A stretch of 64,000 nucleotides of DNA from Mucilaginibacter terrenus (GTDB lineage Bacteria; Bacteroidota; Bacteroidia; Sphingobacteriales; Sphingobacteriaceae): NCBI RefSeq assembly GCF_003432065.1, contig NZ_QWDE01000001.1, forward strand, positions 1,488,001-1,552,000, written 5' to 3'. Shown piece by piece: positions 9,163-17,440 of this stretch. The position numbers were made by a program, and so were the translations under genes. The stretch's first letter is position 1, and each line of letters opens with the position of its first letter. The notes under the pieces were generated by a model that did not search any database, was not told the origin of the DNA, and worked only from the letters and a program-made list of their open reading frames with translations.

Positions 9163-9651
9163 CTATTTGATCATGTCATAAAATAACGCCATATGCTTTT
9201 GATCCCCCGAAGTGATCTCCGCTTTTAAGCGACCGTATTCCACAAATATACGAACATCGTAACGCTCTTCCTTCTTCATTCGGATAGCGTAAATGTAAGC
9301 TGCAACGGCTTTTTGATAAGCCTTTTGCAAGCGCTGTTCATGTTTTTTATCTATGGTACCATTGAAGAACATGCCGATACCGCTTGCGGTTTTTACAAGC
9401 TTGATTACCGTCTGGTATTGATCAAGGTCGAGCAGGCTTCGCATCTTGCCTTCTTTTGGTCTTAATTCAGATTCATGCCAGCGAGCTTCCTGTTCACTCG
9501 CATAGGCAGATAACATGAAGGTCTGCTGCGGGTGCAGTCCAGGCCATTGAAAACGTTGAATGACCACAAAAGGCTTGCCTGCCGCCATCAATTTATGGAT
9601 GGTGTCTTCCTTGATCCGAAGAAACGGATTATAAAACAAGCTATCAGTCAT
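9163..9651 (-). CDS. hypothetical protein in SRAP operon
   Basis: 162 residues, soluble, no signal peptide. No domain recognised. The C-terminal half is helical and basic (KKHEQRLQKAYQKAVAAY), followed by strands (RYDVRIFVEYGRLKAEITSG). It is the first gene of a leftward unit with the SRAP gene, only 4 bp between them, and its promoter region faces that of the Y-family polymerase. A role in the damage response is inferred from position only. Confidence 0.75.
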   Translation of the reverse strand: MTDSLFYNPFLRIKEDTIHKLMAAGKPFVVIQRFQWPGLHPQQTFMLSAYASEQEARWHESELRPKEGKMRSLLDLDQYQTVIKLVKTASGIGMFFNGTIDKKHEQRLQKAYQKAVAAYIYAIRMKKEERYDVRIFVEYGRLKAEITSGDQKHMALFYDMIK

Positions 9652-9662
9652 TTAGCGCAAAC

Positions 9663-9679
9663 TTGAAAAATATTTTCAA
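9663..9679. promoter_or_regulatory. perfect 17-bp palindrome, candidate operator
   Basis: TTGAAAAATATTTTCAA: 7-bp arms around ATA, 12 bp upstream of the leftward hypothetical/SRAP operon and in the shared promoter region with the polymerase operon. The length and symmetry fit a dimeric repressor site; the regulator is unknown. Confidence 0.5.
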
Positions 9680-9693
9680 ACATAAACATTTTG

Positions 9694-9712
9694 CTAATAT
9701 TTTTAGTATTAG
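9694..9712. promoter_or_regulatory. inverted repeat overlapping polymerase promoter
   Basis: CTAATA (9694-9699) and TATTAG (9707-9712) are inverse copies with a 7-bp spacer. The right arm overlaps the -7 box at 9710-9717, so a bound protein would block that promoter. Candidate operator. Confidence 0.4.
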
Positions 9713-9717
9713 TTTTG
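9710..9717 (+). promoter_or_regulatory. -7 promoter box of the Y-family polymerase operon
   Basis: TAGTTTTG matches TAnnTTTG. A TTTTG at 9689-9693 could be the -33 element although the spacing is a little short. The start codon is 29 bp downstream at 9746. Confidence 0.5.
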
Positions 9718-9745
9718 TTGTCCGTATCAGATCAAAGTTATTCAA

Positions 9746-10903
9746 ATGAGTGCAGAGCGCCAGATCATCCACATGGACCAGGACGCATTTTTTGTTTCCG
9801 TCGAGGTCCGTAAGAACCCTAAACTGACAGGCAAACCGGTTATCATCGGCAGCCTGTCAGACCGTGGTGTGGTGGCTTCCTGCAGTTATGAGGCCAGGAA
9901 ATTCGGTATTCACGCCGCAATGCCGGCACGGATGGCGCGCATGCTTTGCCCTCATGGTGTTTGGATAAGGGGAAATATGGATGAGTATTCAAAGGCTTCG
10001 CACGAGATCACCGAAATTTTGAAAGAGAGTGTTCCGCTGATCGAAAAAGCCAGTATCGATGAACATTATATCGATATGACGGGGATGGACAAACATTTTG
10101 GCACGCTACAATATGCGAAAGAGTTGCGTGCAAAAGTGATGAAAGCGACAGCACTGCCGATCTCATTTGGTCTTTCTGTTAACAAGACGGTGTCGAAGAT
10201 GGCGACCAACGAATGTAAGCCGAACGGTGAATTGAATATTGAAAAAGCTGTCGTGCAGCCTTTCCTGAACCCGCTTTCCATCAGGAAGATCCCTGGGCTT
10301 GGCGAAAAAACTTTTATCAAGCTGAGCGATATGGGTATCAAGCGTATCTACGAATTATCGCAGGTCCATCCGGAATATATGCATAGTATTTTGGGAAAGA
10401 ACGGTATTTGGCTTTTGCAAAAAGCTAAGGGTATCGATGATTCGCCGATCGTGCCTTACCAGGAACAAAAATCGATCGGAACACAAAGCACTTTCAAGAA
10501 CGATAGCATCGACCTCGTTTCTATCAATCATTTGCTAACCGCCATGGTGATGGACCTCGCATTTGAATTACGACAAAAAAAGAAGCAAACCACCTGCGTA
10601 ACGGTAACGGTCAGGTATTCGACAAGGGAGGACGTTACCAAGCAAGCCACTATACCCTATACAGCGCTGGACGAACCGCTGATCAAAAAAGTGAAAGAAC
10701 TCTTTAAACAGGCCTATCAAAAACGTTTGCTGATCAGGCTTGTCGGTGTTAGGCTCTCAAATTTGGTCAACGGTTTTGAGCAAATTGCTTTGTACAGCGA
10801 ATCGGAAGAGCAGTACAGTCTTTGCCAGGCCATGGATAAAATCCGTCGTCGATTCGGAACGGACGCGATCAAATTAGCTTCAGCCATAAATTTAAACCTG
10901 TAA
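9746..10903 (+). CDS. Y-family DNA polymerase (DinB/Pol IV-like)
   Basis: 385 residues. Translesion polymerase. The catalytic residues are intact: HMDQDAFFVSVE (first Asp near residue 10) and ASIDEHYIDMT (Asp-Glu near 107-108). The palm/fingers continue with SFGLSVNKTVSKMATN and the helix-hairpin-helix IRKIPGLGEKTFIKLSDMGI, then a little-finger domain (TVTVRYSTRE). It differs from ImuB, which has lost its catalytic acids, so this protein should synthesise DNA. It is first in a rightward operon, 4 bp before the DnaE-type gene. Expression is probably controlled by the palindromes at 9663-9712. Probably part of the accessory element rather than the core DinB. Confidence 0.93.
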   Translation: MSAERQIIHMDQDAFFVSVEVRKNPKLTGKPVIIGSLSDRGVVASCSYEARKFGIHAAMPARMARMLCPHGVWIRGNMDEYSKASHEITEILKESVPLIEKASIDEHYIDMTGMDKHFGTLQYAKELRAKVMKATALPISFGLSVNKTVSKMATNECKPNGELNIEKAVVQPFLNPLSIRKIPGLGEKTFIKLSDMGIKRIYELSQVHPEYMHSILGKNGIWLLQKAKGIDDSPIVPYQEQKSIGTQSTFKNDSIDLVSINHLLTAMVMDLAFELRQKKKQTTCVTVTVRYSTREDVTKQATIPYTALDEPLIKKVKELFKQAYQKRLLIRLVGVRLSNLVNGFEQIALYSESEEQYSLCQAMDKIRRRFGTDAIKLASAINLNL

Positions 10904-10907
10904 GCAA

Positions 10908-13850
10908 ATGTACCTGAACGTCCATTCCCAATACAGCTTACGCTACGGCACCATGTCTATCCCGACACTGGTCGAAGAAGCTTTTGCCCGGGGAGTGACC
11001 CAGATGGTCCTCACCGACATCAACAATTCGACGGGTATCATGGAATTCATGCGCGAATGCTTAGATAAAGGGATCAAGCCTATTGCCGGCATGGAGTACA
11101 GACGAGATAAGCAATTGCTTTTCATCGGGATTGCCCGGAACAAGGAAGGCATGAAGGAATTAAACGATTTCCGAACGGAATATAATCTTGAGCAAAAGGC
11201 GCTGCCCCATGTTGCTCCTACGTTTGTAAACGCTTTTGTTGTCTATCCGTACGGCCATCGGCACCCGCTTAAGGAAAATGAGTATTTGGGAATCCGTTAT
11301 GACCAGTTGAATCGCTTGTTTAATGCAGATCTTAGTGACATCAAAGACAAATTGGTGGCACTTCAACCGGTCTTTATAGCGGATAAGATCGACTATCGTT
11401 TGCATGAATATCTGCGGGGCATCGATCTGAATGTGGTGCTGACCGAAGTTGATCCGGAGGATAAGTGCGCAAAGACAGATATGTTCCTTCCGCCCGGCCA
11501 GCTCGAAGCCAAATTCGCGAGGTATGGTTTTATCTTGGATAATACCCGGAACCTGATGAACTGTTGTGTAATGGACTATCCTAAAGGAAGGGTCAATCTG
11601 AACCGCAGGACCTTTACCGGTAATAAGAAGAACGACAGGGAGCTGCTAGAAAAGCTGGCGAACAGCGGCATGGAGTATCGTTACGGCAAATCCAATAAGG
11701 AAGCGATCCGTCGAGTCAAACACGAACTCAAGGTCATCTATGAACTTGATTTTTGCGCCTACTTCTTAATTACCTGGGATATCATTCGATATTCCAGCTC
11801 ACAGGGTTATTACCACGTTGGTCGGGGCTCCGGCGCGAATAGCATCGTTGCCTATTGTTTAAAGATAACGGATGTTGATCCTATTGAGTTAGACCTGTAT
11901 TTTGAAAGATTCCTGAACGCACAGAGAACGTCTCCCCCAGATTTTGATATAGACTATTCGTGGGATGAGCGTGAAGATGTTCAGGATTACATCTTTAAGC
12001 GTTACGGCAGTCAACATACAGCATTACTGGGAACAATGTCGACGTTTAAAGACCGCAGCATCATTCGAGAGATCGGTAAGGTTATGGGATTGCCCAAGTC
12101 AGAGATCGACAGTTTTACAGATCAGACGCAGGCCGCTGTCAACCAAAACAACGAAACCTTTAGAAAGATCGTCGCTATTCACGAGCGAATGGCTAATATG
12201 CCAAATCAGCGATCCATTCATGCGGGAGGGATATTGATCACAGAAGACCCCATCACCTACTACACCGCCTTAGACCTTCCGCCGAAAGGTATGGCGACGG
12301 TACAATGGGACATGTATGAAGCGGAGAAGATCGGTTTTGATAAATATGATATTTTAAGCCAGCGGGGCATCGGGCATATCAAGATGGCCGTACGGTTGGT
12401 GGAGGAGAACCAGCAGCGGAAGATCGACATTCATCAGGTCAAAAATTTCATGAAAGACCCTTCAGTTAATGCCAACCTAAGGATTGGCAATACAAAAGGC
12501 TGCTTTTACATTGAATCTCCAGCCATGATCCAGTTGAACCGAAAGCTCAAATGTGACAGCTATCTTGTTCTGGTAGCGGCAAGCTCCATCATTCGGCCCG
12601 GTGTTGCAAGTTCGGGGATGATGGGAACTTTCATCAAATATCACAATGCCCCGGAAACGGTGTCCTATCTTCACCCGGTCATGAAAGAGATCTTGAAGGA
12701 GACCTATGGCGTTATGGTTTACCAGGAAGATGTGATCAAGGTTTGTATTCATTTTGCGGGGATGGACGGTACGGATGCGGACATTTTAAGACGAGGCATG
12801 AGCGGAAAGTACCGGTCCAAAAAAGAATTCGACAGGTTGGTACAACGTTTTCATGAGCTGGCCATCAAAGCAGGGCGTCCGGAAGAGGTTGTCAAGGAGG
12901 TATGGCGGCAAGTGTCTTCGTTTGCAGGTTACAGTTTTTCAAAAGCACATTCCGCAAGCTTTGCCGTGGAAAGCTACCAGAGCCTATACCTTAAAACTTA
13001 TTACCCACGGGAATTCATGGTAGCTGTTTTAAACAATTACGGTGGATTTTATGACAGGGCGCTTTACGTGCAGGAGCTACAGCGCTCAGGGGGAATTGTG
13101 CATCTGCCCTGTGTCAACAACAGTGATACGATCGTAAATATACAAGGCGTGGATGTTTACCTTGGGCTCGTTGGCATCCATGGTTTGAACGAGCATTTCA
13201 TCCAACTGATCCCGGAGGAGCGGAAAGCGCATGGTGTTTATCAAAGCCTGGAGGACCTTATAAAAAGAACGGGCATCGGTTTAGAGCAAGCGATCATTCT
13301 CATTCGTGTCGGCGCACTGCGATTTACAGGTAAAAGCAAAAAAGAACTACTCTGGGCAGTTCATTTATTGTTAGGTGCAAAAGTTAAACCAAGCAATGAT
13401 GCTGAACTATTTCAAGTGGAATCAAGAAACTATTCACTGCCTGTTTTGGTCAATACGAGATTAGAAGATGCTTATCACGAACTGGAACTGCTGGGGTTTC
13501 CATTAAGCATGACGATGTTCGATCTTTTGCAGACCGATTACCGAGGTGATATTTATGCAGCAGATCTGATCAATCATGTAGGAGAATCCGTCAGGATGGT
13601 TGGCGAATACGTTTGTGAAAAGACGGTGGTCACCAAAAGGAACGAAAAGATGTGGTTTGGTAATTTCCTTGATGCCGATGGAAATAGTTTCGACACTGTA
13701 CATTTTCCAAACAACACGCCGGCCTATCCATTCCGGGGGAAAGGGTGCTATCTAATTCTCGGCAAGGTCGTTGCCGAATTTGGTTTCGCCAGTTTGGAGG
13801 TGATGAAATTTGCAAAGCTCCCTATTCTACCAAATCCAGTGATCTCATAA
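10908..13850 (+). CDS. short DnaE-type DNA polymerase III alpha subunit (DnaE2/ImuC-like)
   Basis: 980 residues, shorter than replicative DnaE (about 1160 or more). N-terminal PHP domain (NVHSQYSLRYG, TDINNSTG), then the C-family catalytic core: GRGSGANSIVAYCLKI, RFLNAQRTSPPDFDIDYSW with the two catalytic Asp of PDFDID, IHAGGILIT, VMVYQEDV and FAGYSFSKAHSASFA. A C-terminal OB-fold is suggested near 890-970 (VRMVGEYVCEK). Pairing with a Y-family polymerase, small size and mobile context indicate an error-prone damage-tolerance polymerase rather than the replicase. PHP metal ligands are only partly conserved, so proofreading is doubtful. Confidence 0.92.
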   Translation: MYLNVHSQYSLRYGTMSIPTLVEEAFARGVTQMVLTDINNSTGIMEFMRECLDKGIKPIAGMEYRRDKQLLFIGIARNKEGMKELNDFRTEYNLEQKALPHVAPTFVNAFVVYPYGHRHPLKENEYLGIRYDQLNRLFNADLSDIKDKLVALQPVFIADKIDYRLHEYLRGIDLNVVLTEVDPEDKCAKTDMFLPPGQLEAKFARYGFILDNTRNLMNCCVMDYPKGRVNLNRRTFTGNKKNDRELLEKLANSGMEYRYGKSNKEAIRRVKHELKVIYELDFCAYFLITWDIIRYSSSQGYYHVGRGSGANSIVAYCLKITDVDPIELDLYFERFLNAQRTSPPDFDIDYSWDEREDVQDYIFKRYGSQHTALLGTMSTFKDRSIIREIGKVMGLPKSEIDSFTDQTQAAVNQNNETFRKIVAIHERMANMPNQRSIHAGGILITEDPITYYTALDLPPKGMATVQWDMYEAEKIGFDKYDILSQRGIGHIKMAVRLVEENQQRKIDIHQVKNFMKDPSVNANLRIGNTKGCFYIESPAMIQLNRKLKCDSYLVLVAASSIIRPGVASSGMMGTFIKYHNAPETVSYLHPVMKEILKETYGVMVYQEDVIKVCIHFAGMDGTDADILRRGMSGKYRSKKEFDRLVQRFHELAIKAGRPEEVVKEVWRQVSSFAGYSFSKAHSASFAVESYQSLYLKTYYPREFMVAVLNNYGGFYDRALYVQELQRSGGIVHLPCVNNSDTIVNIQGVDVYLGLVGIHGLNEHFIQLIPEERKAHGVYQSLEDLIKRTGIGLEQAIILIRVGALRFTGKSKKELLWAVHLLLGAKVKPSNDAELFQVESRNYSLPVLVNTRLEDAYHELELLGFPLSMTMFDLLQTDYRGDIYAADLINHVGESVRMVGEYVCEKTVVTKRNEKMWFGNFLDADGNSFDTVHFPNNTPAYPFRGKGCYLILGKVVAEFGFASLEVMKFAKLPILPNPVIS

Positions 13851-13860
13851 TTAATTCATA

Positions 13861-14094
13861 ATGGACAGGATACAAATCAAGTGCGCAATTGATGGCGCAG
13901 AAACTGAACTTCAATTAGATAAAAAAGCAATGCCTGGGGAGGCGGGTCCGTGTTATATGGTTACGATGAGCGGATGTTTTCGAGGATATATAGCTTATCA
14001 AAAAACAGGATGTTACCGGTCGATCGGGATACCGAATCTGTCAGACGAGGAATTGCAAACCATAAGCGCAAAGCTGACGACAAAGAGACGATAA
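13861..14094 (+). CDS. small hypothetical protein
   Basis: 77 residues, soluble, no signal. Starts 10 bp after the polymerase gene and runs the same way, so is probably last or near last in that operon. MDRIQIKCAIDGAETELQLDK suggests a beta-hairpin fold; three Cys (9, 30, 38 approx.) are scattered. No family recognised. Confidence 0.65.
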   Translation: MDRIQIKCAIDGAETELQLDKKAMPGEAGPCYMVTMSGCFRGYIAYQKTGCYRSIGIPNLSDEELQTISAKLTTKRR

Positions 14095-14107
14095 TTTTGT
14101 ACATTGG

Positions 14108-14620
14108 ATGATGACGTTTAACATCGGAGAATCATACGAGGTTGCTTGTGCTGAAATACAGATGGATGACGGCCGGATCTATGATATACCGATCTTTGAT
14201 CATTTGCATGCGGACAATGCTTTTGACTTTCCGCATGAACACTATCACATTGACGGTAGGTTTTACATGGAACCAAGAATGCTCCACCACTTTAGCCTTC
14301 GTCATGGACGGACGTCCGCAGTGATTCCGGTAAAGGGTCAAACCAGCTATAAGTTGATAGGGATCTGCAAAAAGCAACTGCGCTGCACCGGGCATGCAAC
14401 AGGTCTTATCGTTCCGGACCCGCCGAATGAAAAACAGAAGCCTAAGGTTGACATGTATCGGCGCTGGTATGATAGTTTTGTAGGAAAGAGGTGTACCGGA
14501 CGTAAATGCCCTCACCTTGGCACCGCTATGCTTGAAAGCAACGGTATACTCGTGTGTCCGCTACATAATCTTGTAGCCGATGTGGAGAGCCTATGTATTG
14601 TGCCGTACTCTAAATCTTGA
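14108..14620 (+). CDS. Rieske-like [2Fe-2S] domain protein
   Basis: 170 residues. The C-terminal part has KCPHLGTAMLESNGILVCPLHN (by pieces: CPH near 137, CPLH near 153), which follows the Rieske layout CxH...CxxH, but with 13 rather than 15-17 residues between the two halves. The N-terminal 120 residues are rich in His and acidic residues (DHLHADNAFDFPHEHYH) and not assigned. No signal peptide or oxygenase catalytic domain. Two Met codons at 14108 and 14111 are both possible starts. Function unknown; perhaps a ferredoxin-like electron carrier or a structural zinc/iron site. It closes the rightward operon before a hairpin at 14653. Confidence 0.72.
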   Translation: MMTFNIGESYEVACAEIQMDDGRIYDIPIFDHLHADNAFDFPHEHYHIDGRFYMEPRMLHHFSLRHGRTSAVIPVKGQTSYKLIGICKKQLRCTGHATGLIVPDPPNEKQKPKVDMYRRWYDSFVGKRCTGRKCPHLGTAMLESNGILVCPLHNLVADVESLCIVPYSKS

Positions 14621-14652
14621 CCTAGCTTATTTTGTATTCGGTTACTTAAAAT

Positions 14653-14686
14653 AAAATCCCCTGAACAATCGCTGCCAGGGAATTTT
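14653..14686 (+). terminator. probable terminator hairpin after Rieske-like gene
   Basis: AAAATCCCCTG (14653-14663) pairs with CAGGGAATTTT (14676-14686) with one mismatch; the right arm ends in TTTT. It lies between the convergent 14108 and 14753 genes and could serve both. Confidence 0.5.
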
Positions 14687-14752
14687 AACCTAAACCTTAT
14701 CACAATTAACAGGCAGGTTGCCCGCTAAATTCTGCAAGATACTATATTTTAA

Positions 14753-14986
14753 TTAACGACGAAGCGCACCGCGCGCTTTAGAGCGCATATACTCGTTGAA
14801 CATCCGCTCATGAAAACGACGTTCAGCTTTTCTTTTGTTACGTCTTGAAGCGATCCAGAAAAACAAACCCCAGATAGCAAACGCGACGCCGAAACAAGGA
14901 AAGGGGTTCTTCGCCCCGAGTGCACCAAGTAAAGCAAACGTGGAAACTACGCTGCACGTTAAAAACAGGATAACATTCTTTTTCAT
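14753..14986 (-). CDS. small membrane protein
   Basis: 77 residues. Two hydrophobic segments (about 4-22 and 30-47) and a strongly basic C-terminal tail (SRRNKRKAERRFHERMF...RSKARGALRR), likely cytoplasmic. No known family. It follows the leftward PH-like gene after about 50 bp. Confidence 0.6.
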   Translation of the reverse strand: MKKNVILFLTCSVVSTFALLGALGAKNPFPCFGVAFAIWGLFFWIASRRNKRKAERRFHERMFNEYMRSKARGALRR

Positions 14987-15039
14987 ATGATTCGATACTA
15001 TAAATATACTAATTACATTAGCAAGTTCCTATTAATTGA

Positions 15040-15498
15040 TCAATTTATTTCGTAGATCCTGTTATTCTGCCGCGCTATTTGAACACGTTTGCGTATCGTA
15101 TCAATTAAGTCTGAACTTGGAATTCCCATCAGTTTAAGGGTAGGCGTCTCCAGGTCCGTACTCTTCAGGATGACGTTCATTAACCCAAATAATTGCAATA
15201 GCGGAGGTTGCGTAATGATATAATCTTTAATGCGATACATTTCCAGTTCGTCCATTCGTTTGAACAATATTCCCCTGCTGGAACGGATCCTATCTTTGCC
15301 GATCAGATAGCGGTTGCTGCGTATCACAAGCAGCTTACACCACCCTGCGATGATACATCCTATGCTGAAGAAAATCAGATAAGCGGATGCATACCAGGCA
15401 AGAAAAAGAAAGACAAGCGAAAGTAACATTAGGTGGGCGGTCTTCAGGACGGCAAAACTGATAGCCGGCCTGAGTGTGAATTCATGGTTTTGAGTCAT
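15040..15498 (-). CDS. bacterial PH-domain (DUF304/YdbS-like) membrane protein
   Basis: 152 residues. Two transmembrane segments (about 20-37 and 40-58) then a pleckstrin-homology-like part: NRYLIGKDRIRSSRGILFKRMDELEMYRIKDYIITQPPLLQLFG, the pattern seen in bPH_2 proteins (strand, R-G-hydrophobic, E-x-x-R-I-x-D). The 5' end overlaps the upstream gene by 17 bp, so they share one leftward transcript. Role within a conjugative element is unknown. Confidence 0.75.
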   Translation of the reverse strand: MTQNHEFTLRPAISFAVLKTAHLMLLSLVFLFLAWYASAYLIFFSIGCIIAGWCKLLVIRSNRYLIGKDRIRSSRGILFKRMDELEMYRIKDYIITQPPLLQLFGLMNVILKSTDLETPTLKLMGIPSSDLIDTIRKRVQIARQNNRIYEIN

Positions 15499-16075
15499 CG
15501 TGCAATTGGTCTAAAAAAGTATTAAAGCGTTTGGGTTTTAAGGTTTTGATGCCGGTTCTAAGCGATGCCGCTTTTTCGAAAAAGTTGAGACTGATCTTGT
15601 CAACAGGAAGTTCAATGATCAGGCCGCCCATCAACAGATCCACTTTGTCATTTTTCCATCTCGGCTTGACTGCTTTCTGCCTTACGCCTGCCGCAATGAT
15701 GATATCGGTTATTTTTCCGCATACATCGTTTGGAAATACAAGCGTTATCTTTCTTTTCAGACAGTATTTTCCGATCCAATGTAGTTGCTCAGCTTGCGGC
15801 CGAAGGCCGACGGCGATAAAAGATAATCCGGCAGGTGAAGGGTGCCGCCATGCGTTGACTGTCATATAGGCAATTGCTTCCATAGCGCTCGAAGTAACGA
15901 TCAACTCAGTAGCCGGATTGTTGCCGGCCATCCAAAGATCTCGCGTTACGGGAACATGATGAAAGTCGGCACCATAGATCTCCTCTTCAACGCCGTAATT
16001 GAAACAAAGCTCGTTTGCATCGAAAAAAGCCTGGAGTTCCGGCGACACTCCAAGCTTATCCAATAACATATGCAT
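15482..16075 (-). CDS. hypothetical conjugative-element protein, weakly Toprim-like
   Basis: 197 residues, soluble. The stretch ELIVTSSAMEAIAYM followed later by KITLVFPNDVCGKI recalls the two beta-alpha units of a Toprim domain, but the Asp-x-Asp pair is absent, so any catalytic claim would be unsafe. ATG 16075 overlaps the stop of the upstream DUF3945-like gene by one base. Proteins of this kind accompany DUF3945 proteins in Bacteroidota conjugative elements as I recall. Confidence 0.6.
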   Translation of the reverse strand: MHMLLDKLGVSPELQAFFDANELCFNYGVEEEIYGADFHHVPVTRDLWMAGNNPATELIVTSSAMEAIAYMTVNAWRHPSPAGLSFIAVGLRPQAEQLHWIGKYCLKRKITLVFPNDVCGKITDIIIAAGVRQKAVKPRWKNDKVDLLMGGLIIELPVDKISLNFFEKAASLRTGIKTLKPKRFNTFLDQLHDDSKP

Positions 16076-16854
16076 TAACGACTAAATCTGCTTTTTTGAA
16101 AGCCAATATGAGCATTATCGATGACCGGCCGTTCATTCTCCAGATCCTGCATGGCGCTATGATAACCGGCGCTTAGTTTCTGACTTTCTTTAGGGTCGTG
16201 CTTTTCACCGAATGCGGCATGCAACCCCTGATAAAGCATGTAAGAAAGCCCGCCATCAACCAGCACGGAAGCGATCAGCGCAAGTCGATTGGAGCGGATA
16301 CCGTTTTGATCAGTGCCGGAATAATTTAAAGTAGTGCCGTCCGCCAGTTTCACTTCTTTCCCTTTGCGGTAAGCTTCACGTTGTGCCGGTGTCAAGAACT
16401 CGCTGTTGATCATATCAGGCACCAGGATCTTTTCTGTATCGGACACAATAAATTCTTTTGTTTCTGCATCGTATTCTACCAGGATCTCTTTTTTATTACC
16501 CTTGTCATCGATAGTGACCTTTAATAAACTGGCAACCTCTCCCCTTTCGATTTTCAACGCTTCATCGTCATCCAGGAAAGATGGCGTCGCCGGTTTCCTG
16601 TAAATAGGATGGATCAACAGGTCTGCCCTTCCGGCTTCGTTTCTTCGAAGGGATACCTTGGCATCGATCGCTTTGATTTTGATGGTGTCCGTTTCAAGAT
16701 TTTCAAGATGAAGCATTTCTGTACGCCGGCCTGAAAGCAGCGCTTTCAGGTCGTTAACATTCAGCAAAAGTTGTCCTCCTGCTGCCAGGCCAATCGTTTC
16801 AAGATCGTCGATCGGCAATTCGTTTTCCTTAAAACTGATAAGATTCATGATCAT
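16075..16854 (-). CDS. DUF4099/DUF3945-like conjugative-element protein, short form
   Basis: 259 residues. LTPAQREAYRKGKEVKLADGTTLNYS is (in two parts) the typical DUF3945 repeat, in which a hydrophobic-TP-x-Q segment is followed by G-x-x-hydrophobic-x-L-x-DGT. The upstream half (ISFKENELPIDDLETIGLAAGGQLLLNVNDLKALLSGRRT) resembles the DUF4099 region. In intact Bacteroidota elements such proteins are often much longer, so this may be a shortened version. It overlaps the upstream gene by ATGA and the downstream by TAATG, indicating strict co-translation. Function in conjugation is not known. Confidence 0.75.
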   Translation of the reverse strand: MIMNLISFKENELPIDDLETIGLAAGGQLLLNVNDLKALLSGRRTEMLHLENLETDTIKIKAIDAKVSLRRNEAGRADLLIHPIYRKPATPSFLDDDEALKIERGEVASLLKVTIDDKGNKKEILVEYDAETKEFIVSDTEKILVPDMINSEFLTPAQREAYRKGKEVKLADGTTLNYSGTDQNGIRSNRLALIASVLVDGGLSYMLYQGLHAAFGEKHDPKESQKLSAGYHSAMQDLENERPVIDNAHIGFQKSRFSR

Positions 16855-17039
16855 CGGCCAATTTTATGTGATTGCTCTTGTTCGTTGTTGGTTTGCTGTC
16901 CGGCTGACCGATCCTCGGCATTTTGCGGATTATTGCGGGCTTCAACCAGGTTGGTGAACACATTATCCGTTGGCTTGACCCTGAACCGCTCGCCGGTATC
17001 CGCCTTTTCGATTTCGAAGCTTTTACCTTTTTTTTCCAA
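16851..17039 (-). CDS. short ORF at head of DUF3945 operon, possibly 5'-truncated
   Basis: 62 residues from a TTG at 17039 (EKKGKSFEIEKADTGERFRV). The frame remains open, without ATG or GTG, upstream to 17072 (adding KIAYNDTTYKV), where a TAA at 17075-17073 stops it. The added residues look like true protein, so either a rare start is used or the 5' end was lost in a recombination event. The stop overlaps the DUF3945-like ATG by 4 bp. C-terminal half is polar and disordered (NNPQNAEDRSAGQQTNNEQEQ). Confidence 0.45.
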   Translation of the reverse strand: MEKKGKSFEIEKADTGERFRVKPTDNVFTNLVEARNNPQNAEDRSAGQQTNNEQEQSHKIGR

Positions 17040-17072
17040 TACCTTGTAAGTGGTGTCGTTGTAAGCGATCTT

Positions 17073-17440
17073 TTAGCCGCTTGAGAAATACAGTGGCTAG
17101 TTGAGAAACCGGAATTATAGCCTAAAAAAGTAATAGCAAGGGCCTGCTTTCAATTGGTGTGGGCAGGAGCAGCCAGGTTAAACGTAGTGTACGGTCTGCT
17201 ACGGGCTGTGAATGGGAGAATCAAGGGCAGGCTATTGCACGCCGCCTTTGCTGTTAAGTAAATAAATGATAGTGCATTTACGAAACTGCTTTTGGCGGCT
17301 AAAACGCAAACAGTACCCACTAATTCTATTTAGTTGGCTTTTTAAAGTTTAAGAAGGAATGTTTTAAACGTAATTATTGATAATGAATAATAATGATTTC
17401 ATTATTGTATGTGCAGGTATGCAACGTTATAAATTAGCAT
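17073..17440. other. 368-bp non-coding stretch inside the mobile region
   Basis: No plausible gene or RNA. The part 17130-17270 is GC-richer than the AT-rich flank 17300-17440. It separates the DUF3945-like operon from the small regulatory genes and may mark a deletion joint, since the gene to its left lacks a normal start. Confidence 0.5.
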
